Below are positions 60,239 through 64,000 of a stretch of 64,000 bases of DNA, one piece after another. The DNA comes from Paenibacillus sp. FSL R7-0204 (GTDB lineage Bacteria > Bacillota > Bacilli > Paenibacillales > Paenibacillaceae), in NCBI RefSeq assembly GCF_038002225.1, contig NZ_JBBOCA010000001.1, positions 2,294,001 to 2,358,000 of the forward strand, in the 5' to 3' direction. Under the pieces are notes generated by a model. It had not been told where the DNA came from. It searched no databases and saw nothing but the letters and a program-made list of their open reading frames with translations. The position numbers and the translations under genes are program-made. Every line of letters begins with the position of its first letter. Position 1 is the stretch's first letter.

Positions 60239-61171
60239 ATGGATTTCATTCACCGCGTAGCCCCTGAATTACGGGAAGGGATCGCTGGCCTGCCGCCGCT
60301 GCATTTGCCGGAGGATCTGGCCGCAGCCCGGAATATGGTTCCGTTGCCTACGGAACCGTCGGACTGCGTCCGCATTACGGAACGGGTTCTGATTGCCGGT
60401 TCCGGGCCGGTTCGGATCAGAATTTATGAACCGGCTCAGCGAAGTGAACATAAGCTGCCTGCCCTGCTCTGGACCCATGGCGGCGGCTATATTCTGGGCC
60501 AGCCGAGCGGTGACGATGCGTTATGCGAGAGCTTCGTCCTCGCAGCCAACTGTGTGGTCGTGTCGCCCGATTACCGCCTTGCCCCGGAGCATCCTTACCC
60601 GGCAGCCATTGAGGACTCTTATGCAGCGCTTGTGTGGCTGGCCGATATCAACAATGGGCTGAGCATCGATTTGTCCCGGATTGCCGTTGGAGGAGCGAGT
60701 GCAGGCGGCGGTCTGGCAGCGGCCCTGGCCCTGATGGCGAGAGACAAGGGCGGTCCTGCCCTCTGCTTCCAGCTTCCGCTGTATCCGATGCTGGATGACC
60801 GCAACACTACACCTTCCAGCTATGAGGTGACGCACCCTGCGGTGTGGAACCGGGCGAACAATCTGGTGGCATGGGAGATGTACCTGGGCGGTCCTGCCGG
60901 GGGCACAGACATCTCCCCGTATGCGGCACCCGGCCGTGCGGATCAACTGGCGGGGCTTCCGCCCGCCTATACCTGCGTCGGACAGCTCGACCCGTTCCGG
61001 GATGAGACGATTGACTACGTGGCCCGGCTGGCACAGGCCGGTGTAGAAGTGGAGTTTCACCTCTACCCGGGGGGCTATCATGGCTTCGAGCACGTTGTCC
61101 CTGCAGCCGAGATCAGCCGCAGAGCCAGAGAAGGCTATATCCATGCGCTGGCAAGAGCCTTGAACTCTTAA
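60239..61171 (+). CDS. Alpha/beta hydrolase, hormone-sensitive-lipase family esterase
   Basis: The 310-residue cytosolic enzyme has the oxyanion motif THGGGYILG (about 80-90), the nucleophile Ser about 154 in GGASAGGG, an acid Asp in GQLDPFRDE and the catalytic His in YPGGYHGFE. SPDYRLAPEHPYP is the family hallmark. It hydrolyses short-chain carboxyl esters; in this sugar locus it may remove acetyl groups from oligosaccharides, which is inference. GGAGG precedes the ATG. It lies 50 bases after the LacI gene. Confidence 0.88.
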   Translation: MDFIHRVAPELREGIAGLPPLHLPEDLAAARNMVPLPTEPSDCVRITERVLIAGSGPVRIRIYEPAQRSEHKLPALLWTHGGGYILGQPSGDDALCESFVLAANCVVVSPDYRLAPEHPYPAAIEDSYAALVWLADINNGLSIDLSRIAVGGASAGGGLAAALALMARDKGGPALCFQLPLYPMLDDRNTTPSSYEVTHPAVWNRANNLVAWEMYLGGPAGGTDISPYAAPGRADQLAGLPPAYTCVGQLDPFRDETIDYVARLAQAGVEVEFHLYPGGYHGFEHVVPAAEISRRAREGYIHALARALNS

Positions 61172-61268
61172 ATTATAAAAAGAGGACGGGTTTTTGAAAG
61201 TATTGCGTACACAGAAACCATAGAATGAATAGGACGCAAGGATATTGGAGTGCCAAGGGGGAGTGCGG

Positions 61269-62225
61269 GTGTTTAGACTCGGAGAGATAATACGGTTTGA
61301 AAATCAGGCGAACGATGTGTTAACAGTGGGCGAGCTGCTCGTGGATATGATCTCTAATGAGTATGGCGAGGACACGGTATGTGATGGGTATACCCGGTAT
61401 TTTGGCGGATCGCCTTCGAATATTGCCATTAATGCAGGAAAGCTGGGCATCCGGTCGCATGTGGCTTCGGCGGTGGGCAGGGATAGCCTGGGCAACTTTC
61501 TGATGAACCGGCTGCAGAGCGCCGGAATGGCGACAAGCGGCATCCAGCAGGTCGATGATTCTACCAGCATGGTGGTGATTACGAAGAGTCAGGCTACGCC
61601 GGTTCCGATCTTTTACCGCGCGGCGGATTACCGGCTGGAGTACAATGAGGCGCTGGAGCAGACCTTGATTCATTCCAGCATTGTCCACTTCTCGTGCTGG
61701 CCGATCTCCAGAACCCCATCCCGTAGGACGGTAGAGCGGGTGATCGAGACGGCGAGGAAGCATAAGGTGCTGATCGGCTTCGATCCCAACTATCATCCCT
61801 CAATTTGGCAGAAGGGGGAGGACGGGGTAGCCTATGTCAAAAGCATCATCCCGAAGGTCGATATCATCAAGCCTTCCGAGGATGACGCTGAGCGCTTGTT
61901 CGGACCCGGCACGCCGGAGGAGCAGATCGCCAGATTCCTTGCGCTTGGCGCGAAGCTGGTCATTCTGACGCTGGGCAAGGACGGGGCACTCGTCTCCACC
62001 GGCAGCGAAACGATGTCTTTTGCCACCAAGGCTACACAGATTGAAGATACGACGGGAGCAGGCGATGCCTTCTGGTCCGGGTTCTATACAGCTATTATCA
62101 AAGGCTATACGCTCACAGAGGCGCTGGAGCTTGGATTTGCTGTCAGTGCGTACAAACTGAAATTCACGGGTGCGGTAGTCGATCTGCCTGCGCTTGCGGT
62201 CATTAAGCAACAATTCAACCTGTAG
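61269..62225 (+). CDS. PfkB-family sugar kinase, probable fructokinase
   Basis: A 318-residue ribokinase-fold enzyme: GELLVDMISNEYGEDTVCDG near the start, the sugar-binding YFGGSPSNIAINAGKLG, and the C-terminal signature DTTGAGDAFWSGFYTAII with catalytic Asp and the anion hole. It phosphorylates a furanose or hexose with ATP. Because it directly precedes a sucrose phosphorylase (13-base gap), fructose released from sucrose is the likely substrate. The start is GTG at 61269 with GGGGGA 6 bases upstream; earlier in-frame TTG and GTG codons lie on or before that site. Confidence 0.85.
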   Translation: MFRLGEIIRFENQANDVLTVGELLVDMISNEYGEDTVCDGYTRYFGGSPSNIAINAGKLGIRSHVASAVGRDSLGNFLMNRLQSAGMATSGIQQVDDSTSMVVITKSQATPVPIFYRAADYRLEYNEALEQTLIHSSIVHFSCWPISRTPSRRTVERVIETARKHKVLIGFDPNYHPSIWQKGEDGVAYVKSIIPKVDIIKPSEDDAERLFGPGTPEEQIARFLALGAKLVILTLGKDGALVSTGSETMSFATKATQIEDTTGAGDAFWSGFYTAIIKGYTLTEALELGFAVSAYKLKFTGAVVDLPALAVIKQQFNL

Positions 62226-62238
62226 GAGGCTTCTTAAG

Positions 62239-63705
62239 ATGACACTGAAGAATCAAGTACAGTTAATTACTTATCCCGATTCACTGGGGGGAGACCTGAA
62301 GCAACTGCATCAGGTGCTGCGCGGTCCCTTCGCAGGGCTCTTTGCCGGGGGGATTCACATCCTTCCGCCCTTTCCTTCTTCGGGGGACCGCGGCTTTGCC
62401 CCGCTGACTTATCTGGAGATCGAGCCGGAATTCGGCACCTGGGAGGACATCCGCAGCCTTGGGGAAGAATTCGATGTGCTGGTGGATCTGATGGTCAATC
62501 ATATCTCCAGGCAATCGCCGTATTTCCAGGACTTCCTGGAGCACGGCCGGGCTTCTGAATATGCGGATCTGTTCATCACCCTGGACAAGATCTGGGAGAA
62601 TGGCGAGCCTGTACGTGCGGATGTCGGGAAGATGTTCCTGCGGCGGCCGCTGCCGTATTCTACCTTCACAACCTCCGGAGGGGGGGAAGAGAAGGTCTGG
62701 ACCACTTTTGGTAAAACCGACCCTTCCGAGCAGATTGATCTGGATATCCATTCTCCGCTTACCCGCGACCTGCTGCGGCAGTTCTTCCTGAATTTCAAAG
62801 AGCAGAATGTCAAGATCGTCAGGCTGGATGCGGTCGGATACGTGATCAAGAAGCTGGGCACCAGTTGTTTCTATGTGGAGCCGGAGATCTATGAATTCCT
62901 GGGCTGGATTAAGGAGATGGCCGATTCGCTGGATATCGAGCTGCTGCCGGAGGTGCATGCACATCACAGTATCCAGACCAAGCTATCGGAATACGGCTGC
63001 TGGATCTATGATTTCATTCTGCCTTACCGCGTGCTTGAGGCGCTTACGTGCAGATCCAATACGGCACTGTACGACTATCTGCGGACCCGCACTCATAAGC
63101 AGTTCACGATGCTGGACTGTCATGATGGTGTTCCGGTGAAGCCCGATCTGGATGAGCTGATCGATACGAAGGAAGCGCGGGAGCTGGTGGATCTCTGCGT
63201 GGAGCGCGGAGCGAACCTGAGCCTGATTCTGTCCGAGGAGCATAAGGCGCCGGATGGCTTCGATGTCCATCAGATCCGCTGCACGTATTACAGTGCGCTG
63301 AATGAAGATGACGATGCTTATCTGGCAGCCAGAGCGATTCAATTCTTCGCACCGGGTATTCCTCAGGTCTATTATGTAGGATTGCTGGCTGGACGCAATG
63401 ATCTGGAGCAGGTCGCCCTGACAGGCGAAGGGCGGGAGATCAACCGCCATAACTATACGCTGGAAGAGATTGAAGCCGAATCACAGCGCGAGGTTGTGCA
63501 GCGTCTGATGAGGCTGATACGCTTCCGCAATGAGTATAGCGCCTTCAATGGAACCTTCCGGGTACTTGAGGCAGAGGCGGGTGAAATCAGGCTGATGTGG
63601 GAGCAAGGAACAGCATATTGCCGGCTGCATATTAACCTGCAGAATTATAAGACTGTTATCGAATATATAGATCAGCAGGGACAAGAAGCGGTATACTGGG
63701 TCTGA
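62239..63705 (+). CDS. gtfA: Sucrose phosphorylase, GH13_18 (GtfA-like)
   Basis: The 488-residue protein begins MTLKNQVQLITYPDSLGGDL and contains LPPFPSSGDRGFAPLTYLEI, LVDLMVNHISRQSPYF and AIQFFAPGIPQVYYVGLLAG, strongly resembling Streptococcus mutans GtfA as I remember it. The nucleophile Asp is about 197 in VRLDAVGYV, the acid/base Glu about 238 in LLPEVHAHH and the stabiliser Asp lies in MLDCHDGVPV. It converts sucrose and phosphate to glucose-1-phosphate and fructose in the cytoplasm. Glucosylglycerate or sucrose-6-phosphate phosphorylase activity is a less likely alternative. GGAGG precedes the ATG at 62239. Confidence 0.9.
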   Translation: MTLKNQVQLITYPDSLGGDLKQLHQVLRGPFAGLFAGGIHILPPFPSSGDRGFAPLTYLEIEPEFGTWEDIRSLGEEFDVLVDLMVNHISRQSPYFQDFLEHGRASEYADLFITLDKIWENGEPVRADVGKMFLRRPLPYSTFTTSGGGEEKVWTTFGKTDPSEQIDLDIHSPLTRDLLRQFFLNFKEQNVKIVRLDAVGYVIKKLGTSCFYVEPEIYEFLGWIKEMADSLDIELLPEVHAHHSIQTKLSEYGCWIYDFILPYRVLEALTCRSNTALYDYLRTRTHKQFTMLDCHDGVPVKPDLDELIDTKEARELVDLCVERGANLSLILSEEHKAPDGFDVHQIRCTYYSALNEDDDAYLAARAIQFFAPGIPQVYYVGLLAGRNDLEQVALTGEGREINRHNYTLEEIEAESQREVVQRLMRLIRFRNEYSAFNGTFRVLEAEAGEIRLMWEQGTAYCRLHINLQNYKTVIEYIDQQGQEAVYWV

Positions 63706-63731
63706 TTCTAATTCGTTAAGGGGGAATGATG

Positions 63732-64000
63732 ATGGCTACAATGCAAATTAGCCTGTTCTCGGCAAGTCTGAAGCGGGAGGTCACGATCCAGGCCATATTG
63801 CCGGTGGATCTGCCGGAGGGCTGGGGTTTGCCTGCCTGGTCGGGGCAGCCCTTGAAATCGCTCTATCTGCTGCACGGCTTCTCCGGCAGCCAGAACGACT
63901 GGCTGAACTTCTCCAGAATCAGGGAGCTGGCAGACAGGCATCAGGTGGCCGTATTCATGCCGGCCGGGGAGAACCGCTTCTATGTCAATGATGAGCTTAG
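63732..64000 (+). CDS. Esterase, N-terminal part (runs off the window)
   Basis: The first 89 residues start MATMQISLFSASLKREVTIQ and include SLYLLHGFSGSQNDWLNFSR and VAVFMPAGENRFYVNDEL. The order matches the esterase-D/tributyrin-esterase group of alpha/beta hydrolases, with the oxyanion motif LLHGFSG; the GHSMGG nucleophile lies beyond the window. Three ATG codons in a row (63726, 63729, 63732) follow AAGGGGG; the last has the best spacing. It probably continues the operon of the sucrose phosphorylase. Confidence 0.82.
   Translation, partial: MATMQISLFSASLKREVTIQAILPVDLPEGWGLPAWSGQPLKSLYLLHGFSGSQNDWLNFSRIRELADRHQVAVFMPAGENRFYVNDEL

Noticed and set aside
1..64000. tRNA, rRNA, riboswitch or T-box elements
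   Set aside because: No cloverleaf, rRNA core sequence or recognisable riboswitch or T-box core motif was seen on either strand by reading; a covariance-model scan would be needed to exclude weak cases.

Overview
The window looks like a Paenibacillus chromosome (Bacillales, Firmicutes). The case rests on strong AGGAGG-type ribosome binding sites, consensus sigma-A promoters, LplB/YtcP-type sugar ABC permeases beside long lipoprotein binding proteins, membrane-spanning AraC regulators, YesM/YesN-type two-component pairs and a cell-wall xylanase with SLH repeats. No rRNA, tRNA, prophage or plasmid functions were seen. Most of it is carbohydrate-use DNA of moderate GC. Three AT-rich patches (about 1.1-4.0 kb, 52.2-53.4 kb and 58.9-59.1 kb) stand out.

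Layout. 0-4.4 kb: a partial aldo/keto reductase, a 5'-truncated AraC gene, small proteins and AT-rich secreted or membrane genes. 4.6-8.2 kb: two overlapping ABC exporter half-transporters. 8.4-15.7 kb: a LacI regulator, two permeases, a sugar-binding lipoprotein and a GH2 glycosidase, with a mirrored pair of operators ahead of the permeases. 15.8-17.5 kb: a small conserved protein, a macro-domain protein, a repeat array and a broken glyoxalase gene. 17.5-21.5 kb: an AraC regulator divergent from a GH5 glycosidase and a GH51 arabinofuranosidase. 21.6-23.8 kb: HicAB, TetR and a GNAT acetyltransferase. 24.6-30.3 kb: ROK repressor, ROK sugar kinase, MFS permease and a membrane AraC regulator. 30.6-38.3 kb: a binding protein, two permeases, an unclassified probable glycan enzyme and a GH95 fucosidase. 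38.8-43.1 kb: a 1444-residue GH10 xylanase with SLH repeats. 43.4-44.7 kb: an intact IS4-family insertion. 45.1-52.2 kb: two permeases, a binding protein, a histidine kinase and a response regulator. 54.4-64 kb: a CUT1 sugar transporter, two LacI regulators, an esterase, a PfkB kinase, a GtfA-like sucrose phosphorylase and a partial esterase, which together look like a sucrose-use locus.

How the genes work together. The xylanase promoter and the 45.1 kb transporter promoter share a 19-bp direct-repeat element placed exactly 38 bp ahead of the -10 box. This suggests one xylan regulon run by the kinase/regulator pair. The transporter at 54.4 kb and the LacI gene at 59.2 kb share a TTAACCGGTT-type operator.

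The most unusual signal lies between the genes. At least four unrelated repeat sequences all use the same 51-bp phase. One is a head-to-tail array of 22-bp dyads at four loci (16 copies). Three are about 180-bp elements with two forward and two inverted units placed symmetrically about one axis. In one of these the IS4 element has jumped into the fourth unit. I know of no named repeat class with this geometry.
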